Assembly (NCBI GenBank): GCA_965249045.1
Contig: OZ252213.1
Span: 1,116,001-1,180,000 of the forward strand
Reading direction: 5' to 3'
Source: Nemesobacter sp965249045
Lineage (GTDB): Bacteria > Desulfobacterota_D > UBA1144 > Nemesobacterales > Nemesobacteraceae
Length of the DNA: 64,000 bases
Positions 15,849 to 24,663 of the stretch are shown piece after piece. Each line of letters begins with the position of its first letter. Within the stretch, counting starts at the first letter, position 1. A program made the position numbers and the translations under genes. Under the pieces are notes generated by a model. That model saw nothing but the letters and a program-made list of their open reading frames with translations. It was not told the origin of the DNA and did not search any database.

Positions 15849-16430
15849 TCAGCCAAGTTTTTTTAGAAGCAATACCCCAACCAAAAGCAGTATGAAAAAT
15901 ATAACCGTAAATAAGTTGAAGTATTTATCGATAAGCAATTTTACCCTCGTTCCGAAAACCGACAGGAGACACGCAATTATCGCGAATCTGGCTGTTCTTC
16001 CCGCCGCACAGGCGGCAATGAATGTCGGAAAATCGACCTTGAAGACTCCCGCCGTTACTGTAAAGGCTTTAAAAGGTATGGGAGTGAAGGCTCCGGCCAG
16101 AACGGCTTCAAACGCGTTCTCAAGATATTTGTCGCTTACCGCGGCGAACGCTTCCGCAGTTATTATGTGAGAGAGAAAGAAACTGCCGACAAGCTCCCAC
16201 ACCCAGTATCCTATCAGATACCCCGCTGCCGCTCCCAGCACGGAAAAAATGGAACAGTAAAGAGCGAAACGGTATGATTTTCGAGGGTTTCCGAGGCAAA
16301 GCGCCATCAGAAGCGGATCAGGGGGTATGGGAAAAAAAGACGCTTCTGTAAAGGAAACAAGGGAAAGTGCCCAGGGACCATGCTTTTTATCCCCCCAGCC
16401 TAAAACCCAGTCATAGAGCTTTTTAAGCAT
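15849..16430 (-). CDS. YqaA/DedA-family membrane protein
   Basis: A 193-residue polytopic protein of the SNARE-associated (DedA/VTT) superfamily, closest to YqaA: it opens with a helical WGDKKHGPWALSLVSFTEASFFPIPPDPLL stretch (re-entrant loop with FPIPPD), then GNPRKSY and AGAFTPIPFKAFTVTAGVF, the second re-entrant motif. About five membrane segments. Family members are linked to lipid scrambling and membrane homeostasis. Its start overlaps the end of surE by 8 bases, so the two are probably co-translated. Confidence 0.82.
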   Translation of the reverse strand: MLKKLYDWVLGWGDKKHGPWALSLVSFTEASFFPIPPDPLLMALCLGNPRKSYRFALYCSIFSVLGAAAGYLIGYWVWELVGSFFLSHIITAEAFAAVSDKYLENAFEAVLAGAFTPIPFKAFTVTAGVFKVDFPTFIAACAAGRTARFAIIACLLSVFGTRVKLLIDKYFNLFTVIFFILLLVGVLLLKKLG

Positions 16431-17181
16431 GGTTTTCCAGTTTTTCTCTTAGCTCTTCAAGATATCCATAATCAGTCATATCAAGCTTTATGGGAGTTAT
16501 GGATACGTAGCCTTCAAGAACGGATGCTATGTCAGAGTTTTCAATTCTCAGGGAATCAAGTTCGTTTCCGCCTATCCAGTAATACTTTTTCCCTCTGGGG
16601 TCCGTATTCTCCACTATGGGGGCCTCATAAACCCTTTTGCCCTGACGAGTAACCCGTATTCCTTTTACTTCTTCAAGCGGGAGGTTGGGGACGTTAACGT
16701 TGAGAAGGGTGTTTTCAGGAAGACCGGTTTTAAGAACGAATTCCGCGGCCACTCTTGAGTAATGGGCCGCGGTTGAGAACAGAAAGTCTTTTTTCGCCGC
16801 AAGCGACACTGCTATGGCGGGGATTTTCATAAGTGTTGCCTCTATCGCGGCGCTTACGGTTCCCGAATACGTTATGTCATCTCCCAGATTGGCGGCCATG
16901 TTTATTCCGGACACTACGAGGTCGGGTTTTCTGTCGCCCAGAATTCCGTTTACGGCGAGATTAATGCAGTCCGTGGGAGTTCCGTCCACAGAGAATATTC
17001 TCTCTGAAATTTCTTCAATTCTAAGAGGCCTCATTAGGTTAAGCGAGTGACTCGACGCGCTTTGGTCGCGGTCAGGAGCCACTATGTAGACTTCTCCAAG
17101 ATGGGAGAGGGCGTCTGCAAGGGCTTTTAAGCCTTGTGAGTTCACCCCGTCGTCGTTTGAGAGCAGTATTTTGGCTTTCAT
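16423..17181 (-). CDS. surE: 5'/3'-nucleotidase SurE
   Basis: A 252-residue nucleoside monophosphate phosphatase. The metal site opens the protein (LLSNDDGVNSQGLKAL, with Asp9-Asp10 region), followed by VAPDRDQSASSHSL, GTPTDCINLAV and DLVVSGINMAANLGDDITYSGTVSAA, all signatures of SurE, as is PAIAVSLA. Length and layout are usual. It heads a two-gene unit with the YqaA-like protein and lies 10 bases from tRNA-Pro. Confidence 0.95.
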   Translation of the reverse strand: MKAKILLSNDDGVNSQGLKALADALSHLGEVYIVAPDRDQSASSHSLNLMRPLRIEEISERIFSVDGTPTDCINLAVNGILGDRKPDLVVSGINMAANLGDDITYSGTVSAAIEATLMKIPAIAVSLAAKKDFLFSTAAHYSRVAAEFVLKTGLPENTLLNVNVPNLPLEEVKGIRVTRQGKRVYEAPIVENTDPRGKKYYWIGGNELDSLRIENSDIASVLEGYVSITPIKLDMTDYGYLEELREKLENHA

Positions 17182-17190
17182 GTCTGGGAA

Positions 17191-17267
17191 TGGTCGGGGT
17201 GACCGGATTCGAACCGGTGACCCCCGGCTCCCGAAGCCGGTGCGCTACCAAGCTGCGCTACACCCCG
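17191..17267 (-). tRNA. tRNA-Pro (CGG)
   Basis: A 77-nt cloverleaf on the minus strand with encoded CCA. The acceptor CGGGGTG pairs with CACCCCG, the anticodon loop reads TTCGGGA (anticodon CGG) and the T loop is GGTTCGAATCC. It is one of two tRNA-Pro genes flanking the ankyrin gene. Confidence 0.95.
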
Positions 17268-17390
17268 AATAAAAAGTTCCGGCTAGATTTTAACCCATCA
17301 GGGATTTCACGCAACAGGTACAGTGAAAGGGCAAATAAGGAAGGTACTGAGGCAATATTAATTGGTCAAAATATATAAACAACTACGGAT

Positions 17391-18749
17391 TCACTGCTTT
17401 CTTCTACTTTCCAGATGCTTTCTTATACTCTCACCGTGCTTTGCATAGTCGGAAGGAAACTTGCCTGAGTTGTCCTTTGCTTCCGGGTCTACGCCTGCTT
17501 CAAGCAGCATATGAATTACTTGAGTGTGCTTGCTGTTTCTGGCCGCTGCGTGTAGAGGTGTTCTACCGTCGTTGTCTTTTGCGTTTGGAACCGCTCCGGC
17601 ACTGATAAGTATCTTGATGATTTTTCTCAAATTAGACTTTGCACTGTTTTCTTCCATATTCAAGAAAGCCGAAGCAATTCCGAGAGTGACAAGATTCTCG
17701 AAAAAATTTAATCTTTGCGATCTTATGCTTTTTCCGGCTGCGAGGTGAAGCGGTGTTCTGCCTTTGTCGTCTTTTACGTTCGGGTTGGCCCCGGCGTCAA
17801 GAAGTGCCTGGATTACGGCCGAATTTTTGTTGTAAATGGTTGCCAAGTGAAGCGGTGTTTTGTCTTGTCCGTCTCTTGCCTCCAGGTTTGCGCCGGCGTC
17901 AAGGAGCGTCTTAGCAACAGCTGGTTTGAGCGTCAGATGAAGCGGTGTTCTGCCTTGCCCGTCTCTTGCCTCTAGGTTTGCGCCGGCGTCAAGGAGCGTC
18001 TTAGCAACGGCTGGTCTGAGCGTCAAGTGAAGTGGTGTTCTGCCATCATTGTCTTTTGCGTTCGGATTTATGCCGGCGTCAAGGAGCGTCTTAGCAACGG
18101 CTGGTTTGAGCGTCAGATGAAGCGGTGTTCTGCCCTTGTCGTCTTTTGCGTTCGGGTTCGCGCCTGCTTCAATGAGCATCTTTATCACGGCTGGTTCTTT
18201 TCTGAACTTAGCCGCAGCTGCAAGCGGTCTCCGACCAGAAGTTGCTTTCCCATTCGGGTTGGCTCCGGCGTCAAGAAGTGTCTGGATTACGGCTGGGTTC
18301 TTGTTATTCCCGATTGCCAAATGCAGGGGTTTTGTGAGCCAGCCACGCATTGGGGCGGCTCCGGCATCGATAAGTGCCTGAGTTACGGCAGGGTCTTCGT
18401 TTTCCTCTGCTGCGATATCAAGCGGCCGCTCACTCCATTTGTTCGGCTCTCTTGGGTCAGCTCCTGCGTCAAGTAGTATCTGGGCCACGGCCGGGTTTTT
18501 GTTGAGAACCGCTCTGTGCAAAGGAGTATTCCCTCTCCAGTCTTCTGTGTTCGGATTGGCCCCGGCGTCAAGAAGTGCCTGGATTGTTGCCGGATCTCTG
18601 TCATAAGCCGCCTTGATCAATTCTGTGTCAATTGACCGCATTTCCCGGCTTAACTGCTTCTGTACTGCACAACTCAAAAAGACCGGGACTAGTATTGTTA
18701 ATGCTATAGAAATGATGATTCTGGATGTTCGCTTGTTTTTATAGGTCAC
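17391..18749 (-). CDS. ankyrin-repeat lipoprotein
   Basis: A 452-residue protein. Residues 1-28 look like a lipoprotein signal with the lipobox FLSC, so it is likely anchored in a membrane, facing the periplasm. The rest is ankyrin repeats marked by NPNAKD-GRTPLHLA and VAKTLLDAGAN. Most are near 33 residues, but three central units are only 30 (LKPAVAKTLLDAGAN with ARDGQGRTPLHLT) and almost identical in DNA (90-bp period at about 17891, 17981 and 18071), which suggests recent duplication. Ankyrin arrays bind other proteins; the partner is unknown. It stands alone between two tRNA-Pro genes. Confidence 0.85.
   Translation of the reverse strand: MTYKNKRTSRIIISIALTILVPVFLSCAVQKQLSREMRSIDTELIKAAYDRDPATIQALLDAGANPNTEDWRGNTPLHRAVLNKNPAVAQILLDAGADPREPNKWSERPLDIAAEENEDPAVTQALIDAGAAPMRGWLTKPLHLAIGNNKNPAVIQTLLDAGANPNGKATSGRRPLAAAAKFRKEPAVIKMLIEAGANPNAKDDKGRTPLHLTLKPAVAKTLLDAGINPNAKDNDGRTPLHLTLRPAVAKTLLDAGANLEARDGQGRTPLHLTLKPAVAKTLLDAGANLEARDGQDKTPLHLATIYNKNSAVIQALLDAGANPNVKDDKGRTPLHLAAGKSIRSQRLNFFENLVTLGIASAFLNMEENSAKSNLRKIIKILISAGAVPNAKDNDGRTPLHAAARNSKHTQVIHMLLEAGVDPEAKDNSGKFPSDYAKHGESIRKHLESRRKQ
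17885..18155. repeat. 90-bp tandem repeats within ankyrin gene
   Basis: Three near-identical 90-bp units, each containing GCCGGCGTCAAGGAGCGTC at 17892, 17982 and 18072. They code 30-residue ankyrin units, and differ by only a few bases between copies. Confidence 0.8.
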
Positions 18750-18978
18750 GATTTAAAGGGTCAAATGGAATTTTTGAGACAGATTAAAAGGGGGAAGTTC
18801 CAGCAATTTTAGCACCCCTCTTTTATTGACTATATCAAAAGGGGGATATGAAAGAAAGAATTTATTTTGGGTAAAAATACTGGGTTGGGATCCTGCCGAG
18901 AGCAGCAAATCCAACGCAGTAAGGAGAAAGCTGGAAAGACAAAGGGGTTTTCTTGGGAACTCTCGCACGGATTTAATT

Positions 18979-19054
18979 TGGTCGGGGTGACCGGACTTGA
19001 ACCGGTGACCCCCGGTCCCCCAGACCGGTGCGCTACCAACTGCGCCACACCCCG
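18979..19054 (-). tRNA. tRNA-Pro (GGG)
   Basis: A 76-nt cloverleaf with encoded CCA. The acceptor CGGGGTG pairs with CACCCCG and the anticodon loop is CTGGGGG (anticodon GGG). It shares most of its body with the tRNA-Pro at 17191-17267, so the pair could recombine across the ankyrin gene. Confidence 0.95.
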
Positions 19055-19103
19055 TAGTGAAAAGAAACCGGGTCAGAAACAAGAGGAACACAAAATGACC
19101 CGT

Positions 19104-19454
19104 TTAGAGATCTTTTCTCAGGGATTTTAACTCATTTAGAATTTCGCGCAACAGCACTTTGTCTGTATAGAGAGGGGCTATATTACCGCTTCCGCTTTTT
19201 TCATCTTTAAGTCTTTTCTGCACTCCGGCTATGGTGAACTTCTGGTCGTGAAGCAGGTGCTTTATCTTGTGGAAGAGGTGAATTGTGTCTTTATCGTAAA
19301 GTCTCTGGGACTTCCTTCTGATAGGTCTTACCTCTTTGAACTCGGTTTCCCAGTACCTAAGGACATAGGGTTTTACTCCTATGATCTCGCTTACTTCTCC
19401 TATTTTGAAATAAAGCTTGTCCGGCAAAGACAGATCTGAAAGCATCTCAGACAT
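19104..19454 (-). CDS. MerR-family transcriptional regulator
   Basis: A 116-residue protein with an N-terminal winged helix typical of MerR: YFKIGEVSEIIGVKPYVLRYWETEF, then RRKSQRLYDKDTI and a helical tail with KIKHLLHDQKFTIAGVQKRL. There is no Cys effector site, so it is not a metal-sensing MerR; short members of this kind are often linked to cell-cycle or stress genes. It is last in the operon after rnhB, dapA and asd, and its targets cannot be read from here. Confidence 0.85.
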   Translation of the reverse strand: MSEMLSDLSLPDKLYFKIGEVSEIIGVKPYVLRYWETEFKEVRPIRRKSQRLYDKDTIHLFHKIKHLLHDQKFTIAGVQKRLKDEKSGSGNIAPLYTDKVLLREILNELKSLRKDL

Positions 19455-19510
19455 ACTTATATTATCATTTCAATGGCAAGAAAAAGTCAAGATATAATTA
19501 TGTCAATCAG

Positions 19511-20113
19511 TTATAAGACACCTTTAAAGGACTTTCTATGTATCGGACAGGGCCCCAAATTTCGTAGAGCGCCGAAATGTTCTTTTGTGGGGTATCCCTT
19601 GTGGCGGGAAAAGCCGTATCCGGGATATTCCTTTTCAATTTCAGTCATGATACGGTCTCTTGTAACTTTTGCGACAATAGAAGCGGCTGCTATGGACGCG
19701 CACTTCGAGTCGCCTTTAACTATCGCCTTTTGTTCGATCTTAAGGGAAGTTTTCGAGTTTCCGTCTATGAGAACGCAGTCCGGTTTTTTTCGCAGAGCCA
19801 AAACGGCTTTTTCCATCGCGAGAAGCGACGCCTGCAGGATATTTATGCGGTCAATCTCCTCAGGCGCAGCCATGCCGACCGAATACGCGAGGGCTTTTTC
19901 CCGGATCTGTTCGAAAAGCTCGTTGCGCCTTTTCTCGGAAAGCGTCTTTGAATCCCTGAGTCCGTGAATAGGCCGGTTCTCATCAAGTATGACGGCACCT
20001 GCAACAACCGGCCCCGCGAGACATCCTCTTCCGGCTTCATCAACGCCGGCCACAATCCTCCCGGGTCTTAAAATTTCATTATGAATATTTAGAAGACAGT
20101 CTGATTCAGGCAA
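19511..20113 (-). CDS. rnhB: ribonuclease HII
   Basis: A 200-residue RNase H2-type enzyme that removes ribonucleotides and RNA from RNA-DNA hybrids. The motif VAGVDEAGRGCLAGPVVAGAV gives the catalytic Asp-Glu pair, then LRDSKTLSEKRR, and DGNSK with the later SIAAASIVAKVTRDR carrying further active-site residues. It lies 8 bases from dapA in the same-strand run, a usual length for the family. Confidence 0.95.
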   Translation of the reverse strand: MPESDCLLNIHNEILRPGRIVAGVDEAGRGCLAGPVVAGAVILDENRPIHGLRDSKTLSEKRRNELFEQIREKALAYSVGMAAPEEIDRINILQASLLAMEKAVLALRKKPDCVLIDGNSKTSLKIEQKAIVKGDSKCASIAAASIVAKVTRDRIMTEIEKEYPGYGFSRHKGYPTKEHFGALRNLGPCPIHRKSFKGVL

Positions 20114-20121
20114 TTTCTGTG

Positions 20122-20997
20122 TTATGTGAACCTGTAGTTTTTTAGTTCTCTTTTCAGTTTTTCGAGATTTTCTCCCGAAAGCTCATAAAGCGGGGCTCTT
20201 ATCTCTGGGCTGATTTTTCCCATAACGGCCAGGGCAGCCTTTACGGGTATCGGGTTTGATTCCACAAAGAGAACCCTGCTTAGCGGAAAAAGGCGGTAGT
20301 GAAGCTCTTTAGCTCTCTCAAATTCCCCCCTGGCAAAAGAATTGTACATTTCCGATACGTCTGCGGGGGCTATGTTAGCCGTTACGCTTATAAACCCCTT
20401 GGCCCCGACTGTTAAAAGAGGGTAGTTAACCGCGTCGTCTCCCGAGAGAAGAATCAGGTCCTCTCCGCAGAGAAAAATGATTCTGCTTGCCTGCTCAAGC
20501 GAACCCGAGGCTTCCTTGATGCCGATTATGCTCTCGCAGTCGCAAAAAAGTCTCTCCACGGTCTCCGGTTCTATGTTTACGACCGTGCGCCCGGGCACGT
20601 TGTAAAGTATCAGGGGAAGAGATGTTTTGTCGGCGATGGCACGGAAATGCCTATAGATGCCTTCCTGGGTGGGCTTGTTGTAGTAAGGCGTTATCAACAA
20701 GGCTGCGTCTGCACTGACATCTTCTGCAAATTTCGTGAGTCGTAAGGCTTCCTCGGTGCTGTTTGATCCCGTGCCTGCGACCACGGGAATCCTTCCTCTT
20801 ACTGTTTCCACCGTGAATTTTATTACTTCTTGGTGCTCAGCGTGAGAAAGGGTAGGGGATTCTCCGGTGGTTCCGACCGGAACTATACCGTGGGTTCCGC
20901 TGTCTATGTGGAATTCTATTAACTCTTCGAGCTTTCCGTAGTCAACAGCACCGTCTGTAAACGGTGTTACTATCGCTACTATTGAACCGTGTATCAA
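20122..20997 (-). CDS. dapA: 4-hydroxy-tetrahydrodipicolinate synthase
   Basis: A 291-residue class I aldolase that condenses pyruvate with aspartate semialdehyde, first committed step of lysine and diaminopimelate synthesis. Seen: GSIVAIVTPF, VPVGTTGESPTLSHAEH, LLITPYYNKPTQEG, the Tyr of LYNVPGRT and the Schiff-base Lys of IGIKEASGS. Its substrate comes from asd, which lies two genes upstream in the same run. Confidence 0.95.
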   Translation of the reverse strand: MIHGSIVAIVTPFTDGAVDYGKLEELIEFHIDSGTHGIVPVGTTGESPTLSHAEHQEVIKFTVETVRGRIPVVAGTGSNSTEEALRLTKFAEDVSADAALLITPYYNKPTQEGIYRHFRAIADKTSLPLILYNVPGRTVVNIEPETVERLFCDCESIIGIKEASGSLEQASRIIFLCGEDLILLSGDDAVNYPLLTVGAKGFISVTANIAPADVSEMYNSFARGEFERAKELHYRLFPLSRVLFVESNPIPVKAALAVMGKISPEIRAPLYELSGENLEKLKRELKNYRFT

Positions 20998-21018
20998 TTT
21001 TTTCTCCGTCCAAAAAAG

Positions 21019-21546
21019 CTATACCCTAACTTTTTTCCCGCAGGAAGAACAGAAGGCGCTTGTCACGGGAATTTTTACTCCGCAGTGCATGCAGAAAAAA
21101 GTCTTTCCACCTGGTGCGGAAGGTTCAAGGGTTTGCGCCATTACCTCTTCAAATTTCCCGGAGAGCTCCTCAAACTCTTTTCTGTACTGCGGATGAAACC
21201 TTATCACGTCTTCTGAGTCAACTGTCTTTATTTCAAGCTTGAGCCCTTTAGCTTTGGTGGAACCGAACTTGTGGTGCGTTATGGTATCAAGCTCTATGTC
21301 TCGAAAGACATTCGCTTTGGAACTGTTTTTAAGTATCAGAACTCTTTTTTTCGTAAGCATCAGGATGCCCCTGAAAAAAGTGTTTCTGTCTATCCACGCC
21401 CTCGGTTTGTACGTGCTGCTAAGAGTTGGAACCGTGAGCAGCACGGGGCCGTCTTCCCCGATCAGTTCCTTTAAGTCCTCAGGGTCAATCCTCGACGGCG
21501 CAAGGAAAAAATCCGAAAGCTTTTTCCAGATACCTCTCTCAGACAT
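21019..21546 (-). CDS. PH-like domain protein with C-terminal zinc ribbon
   Basis: A 175-residue protein I cannot name. Residues about 30-130 read like a bacterial pleckstrin-like (short PH) domain: GILMLTKKRVLILKNSS, DIELDTITHHKFGSTKAKGLKLEI, VIRFHPQYRKEFEEL. Residues 150-172 form a zinc ribbon (FFCMHCGVKIP ... FCSSCGKKV; two CxxC pairs). There is no membrane segment. It overlaps the end of asd by 8 bases, so it is made with the aspartate pathway enzymes, though nothing in it suggests a role there. Confidence 0.65.
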   Translation of the reverse strand: MSERGIWKKLSDFFLAPSRIDPEDLKELIGEDGPVLLTVPTLSSTYKPRAWIDRNTFFRGILMLTKKRVLILKNSSKANVFRDIELDTITHHKFGSTKAKGLKLEIKTVDSEDVIRFHPQYRKEFEELSGKFEEVMAQTLEPSAPGGKTFFCMHCGVKIPVTSAFCSSCGKKVRV

Positions 21547-22570
21547 GGTTTCGAACCAGAAGCTCCGCTATCTGCACGGCGTTAAGCGCCGCGCCCTTTC
21601 TTAACTGGTCTCCGCTCACCCAGAGAGAAAGACCATTTTCGACAGTGTAATCCTCCCTGAGTCTTCCGACGAAGCAGTCGTCTTTTCCGGAACTTTCAAC
21701 CGGCATCGGGTAGTCAAGATTCTCCGGGTCGTCAACTAGCGAGACCCCGGGGAAATTCCTTATAGCCTCCCTGGCTTCCTCCACGGTCACTTTTCTCTCC
21801 GTCTCAAGGTTAAGTGAAACCGAGTGGGACCGGAAAACCGGAACCCTTACGGTTGTCGCTGTTAGGAGTATCGAATCATCTCCCAGTATTTTACGCGTTT
21901 CATTGTGAAGCTTCATTTCTTCTTTCGTGTAGCCGGTTTCCGTAAAAGAGTCTATGTGGGGGATTACGTTAAAGGCTATCTGGTGGGGAAACGTGTTTGT
22001 GTCCTGCGCGGGTTCTTCGTTCTCCGACCAGCTTCGCACCTGGCTTTCAAGTTCGGCTATTCCCCCGGTTCCCGCTCCGGAGACCGCCTGAAAACTCGTA
22101 GCGACCACCCTTTTTATTCTTGATACGTCATAAATGGGCTTAAGTGCCATGAGAGTTACCGCAGTTGTGCAGTTGGGGTTTGCCACTATTCCTTTTTTCG
22201 TGTGAAAAGCGGCCGCGGGGGCGTTTATCTCAGGTATTACTAGAGGGATCTCAGGATCCATGCGAAACGCAGAACTGTTGTCGATAACCACCGCTCCGCT
22301 TGCAACAGCACAGTTCGCGTATTCTCTGCTTCTTTCAGAGCCTGCGGAGAAAAGTGCTATGTCTATGCCGTCAAATGAGTCCTTACCCAGCACCGAAACG
22401 GTTACGTCTTTTCCACAGAAACTGTATTCTCTCCCCCGGGAGCGCTCAGAAGCAAGAAGGCGAAGTTCTCCTACGGGGAAATTCCTTTCCGCAAGTATCT
22501 GCATCATCTCCTGTCCCACAGCACCCGTGGCGCCGGCTATCGCCACGTTGTATTTTTCTTTCCTTGTCAT
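21539..22570 (-). CDS. asd: aspartate-semialdehyde dehydrogenase
   Basis: A 343-residue NADPH-dependent enzyme making aspartate semialdehyde from aspartyl phosphate, feeding lysine, threonine and methionine. It opens with VAIAGATGAVGQEM, has the catalytic Cys in VANPNCTTAV, GAGTGGIAELE and the substrate block NVIPHIDSF, and the later HSVSLNLE. The stop side overlaps the zinc-ribbon gene by 8 bases; rpiB lies 7 bases upstream. Confidence 0.95.
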   Translation of the reverse strand: MTRKEKYNVAIAGATGAVGQEMMQILAERNFPVGELRLLASERSRGREYSFCGKDVTVSVLGKDSFDGIDIALFSAGSERSREYANCAVASGAVVIDNSSAFRMDPEIPLVIPEINAPAAAFHTKKGIVANPNCTTAVTLMALKPIYDVSRIKRVVATSFQAVSGAGTGGIAELESQVRSWSENEEPAQDTNTFPHQIAFNVIPHIDSFTETGYTKEEMKLHNETRKILGDDSILLTATTVRVPVFRSHSVSLNLETERKVTVEEAREAIRNFPGVSLVDDPENLDYPMPVESSGKDDCFVGRLREDYTVENGLSLWVSGDQLRKGAALNAVQIAELLVRNHV

Positions 22571-22577
22571 TTCTCGA

Positions 22578-23030
22578 TTATTCCGCCCGGTTGCGATATC
22601 TGGATTCGATTCTGCTTACCTTTTCTATGTTTTCCCTCTCAGAAGGGTCCGGTTTGCTCTGGAACCATGCATCAAGGATTTCCTTTGCTACGTCAGAGGA
22701 TATTAGACGCAGGCTCAAGGCAAGTATGTTCGCATCATTCCACATGCGCGCGCCTGCGGCTGTCCTTGAGTCTGTACACAAAGCCGCCCTTATTCCCGGA
22801 ACCTTGTTTGCGGCAATGCTTACCCCGGTTCCCGTTGAGCAGAACAGAATCCCCTGGTCGCACTCTTTCTCAGAAACCTTCTCAGCCACCTGTTCTGCGA
22901 CTTCCGCCCATTCAACATTCTCGTCCGCAAGGGGTCCGAAGAGTTCAACTTCCATGTCTCTTTTGCGAAGCTCTTCTATTACCTCGTCGGTGAGAGCGTT
23001 TTTTTCATCACTTCCAACAGCGATCTTCAT
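22578..23030 (-). CDS. rpiB: ribose-5-phosphate isomerase B
   Basis: A 150-residue RpiB/LacAB-type isomerase interconverting ribose and ribulose 5-phosphate. Diagnostic pieces are MKIAVGSDEKNALTDEVI, the active-site Cys in LFCSTGTGVSIAANKVPGIRAALCTD and RMWNDANILALSLR. It is first of the same-strand run down to the MerR-like gene. Confidence 0.93.
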   Translation of the reverse strand: MKIAVGSDEKNALTDEVIEELRKRDMEVELFGPLADENVEWAEVAEQVAEKVSEKECDQGILFCSTGTGVSIAANKVPGIRAALCTDSRTAAGARMWNDANILALSLRLISSDVAKEILDAWFQSKPDPSERENIEKVSRIESRYRNRAE

Positions 23031-23437
23031 TCTTACGGGTCTCCTTCTTCAGAATTGTGCGTTCTTCCCAACCCGTTTAAAAAGCAAACTTAAGCTTTAA
23101 CAGGGGTTGGGATTCTAAAGGTCCCGAATCGAAAAACATACCGATTCATTTTTATATAAGTCTATACCATAATATGGCGGCAACATCACGAGGTAGAGCA
23201 ATCTTCTACATCTGTTGCCCTAAGAAGCGGTTTTGCCCATCTGACCCAGTTCACTGGTGATAATGATTCGCCTGAATCTTTGAGAAAAGTGATATTGTTG
23301 GATGTTTGTATGTGTTTAATAGGGGTGAATTACCCTACTGAGAATTTTTTCTCAAATAGGGTAATTCCAAGGTAGCAAGGAACCGAATCACTTGATAACG
23401 GCAGGCAGATTTTCGATAACGTTTCCACGTTCTGCAC
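23031..23437. other. gene-free stretch before the IS256 element
   Basis: About 400 bases with no supported gene. It contains the rpiB promoter region and a 41-base hairpin at 23327-23367; otherwise I see nothing recognisable. Confidence 0.6.
23327..23367. other. long AT-rich hairpin
   Basis: GAATTACCCTA (23327-23337) is perfectly repeated inverted as TAGGGTAATTC (23357-23367), with an inner GAGAA/TTCTC stem. No T run follows on either strand. Terminator, operator or a remnant mobile-element end are all possible. Confidence 0.45.
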
Positions 23438-23470
23438 ATCCGGATTGAGATATATGCAAATCTGGTGTAT
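23438..23470 (+). repeat. left imperfect inverted repeat of IS256 element
   Basis: Pairs with the reverse complement of 26670-26701 with a few mismatches and one gap; the inner part CAAATCTGGTGTAT is the best conserved. Confidence 0.6.
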
Positions 23471-23479
23471 AAGACATGA

Positions 23480-24602
23480 TCAAGCGGCGACCTGATTGTC
23501 TGTTTTCACCTCCGTTGTTTCGTCCGTTGTCTCTTCGATCCCATCTTTGAATTTCACTCCCGTTATCACTTTCCCCAGGAAGTCAAATCCGTTTAGTTTT
23601 CTCCAGTTCTTCTCCGCGCACATCCCCAGCTTGAATATCATGTGCAGCATCCCCTGCGAACTCAGGCACCCCTTGCTCCTCCTGGTCCTGTGCCGTATCG
23701 TCCCGAAGGCCGACTCAATCGGATTCGTCGTCCGGATGCTTCTCCAGTGCCTGGCCGGGAAGTCATAGAAAGCCATCAACTCCTCCCTGTCTTTCTCAAG
23801 ACACTGCGTTGCCTTGGGATACTTGTCCTCGTACGTTCTTATGAACAGGTCAAAGGCCCCGTTCGCTTCATCTTTCGTCTCTGCCTGCCAGATGTCATGC
23901 AGATGCCTCTTGGCCTTGGGCTGGGAAGACTTGGGCAGACAGTTGAGCACGTTTTGCGTTTTGTGCACCCAGCAGCGCTGCTGACGCGTTTCCCCGTAAA
24001 CCTCCTCAAGCGCGGGCCAGAACCCAAGCGCCCCGTCCCCTATGGCAAGCTTCGGGGGTTTGTTCATCCCACGCTCCCGCAGTCCCATCAACACCTCGCG
24101 CCAGCTCTGCTTCGATTCCCTGATCCCGTCTTCTATGGCTAGAAAACGCTTTTCTCCCCGTTCGTTCACCCCTATTATCACGAGCACGCACAACCGGGGA
24201 TTGTCTCCCCTTATGTTGCTGTATATGCCGTCTGCCCACACGTAAGCCCACCTGCATCCGCCAAGATCCCTCTTCCGCCAGATATCGTACTGCGCGGCCC
24301 ACCTGTGCTTGAGCCGCGACACCGTAGCTTGCGACAACCCCTTGGCCTCGGGCCCCACAAGCGCTTCCAGCGCCGCTCCCATCTCCCCGGTGGAAAGCCC
24401 CTTTAGGTAAAGCCACGGCAAAGCCGCCTCAAGCGTAGCTGTCTTACGCACGTAGGGAGGCACAAGCGCCGAGCGGAAAGCAACGGCACACCCGTCCCTC
24501 GACCTCACCTTGGGAATCTGTACAGTCACAGAACCAATGCCGGTCTGCACTTCCCGCTGCGGGTGGTATCCGTTACGAACCACCGCCGCCCTTCCATCCT
24601 CC
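23480..24602 (-). pseudogene. IS256-family transposase, C-terminal part
   Basis: About 373 codons of an IS256 (mutator-type) transposase, preceded in frame by EDGRAA and starting MVRNGYHPQREVQTG when read alone at 24583. All three catalytic positions are here: Asp in VWADGIYSNIRGD, Asp in AIGDGALGFWPAL and Glu in TTNPIESAFGTIRHRTRRSKG. The N-terminal part is at 26313-26591; the two join in frame (EGHHLE then DGRAAVVRNG) if the IS3 element and one CTCC copy are taken out. It cannot be made as one chain now. Confidence 0.88.
24599..24602. repeat. 4-bp target duplication, left side of IS3 element
   Basis: CTCC, repeated at 26313-26316 on the other side of the element. Taking out the element and one copy restores the transposase reading frame. 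Confidence 0.7.
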
Positions 24603-24663
24603 CCCTATATGTCAGGGGAGTTGTCGCTTTTTTTGAATTTTCAATTTCCAGAAATTTAAATTT

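Noticed and set aside
17885..18155. Regular repeats that could suggest a CRISPR array
   Set aside because: The repeats are 90 bp apart with no spacers, are in frame and code ankyrin units; no cas genes are present.
19104..19454. MerR-like gene as a mercury regulator for the metal cluster
   Set aside because: It has no Cys effector site and lies 16 kb away in another operon.
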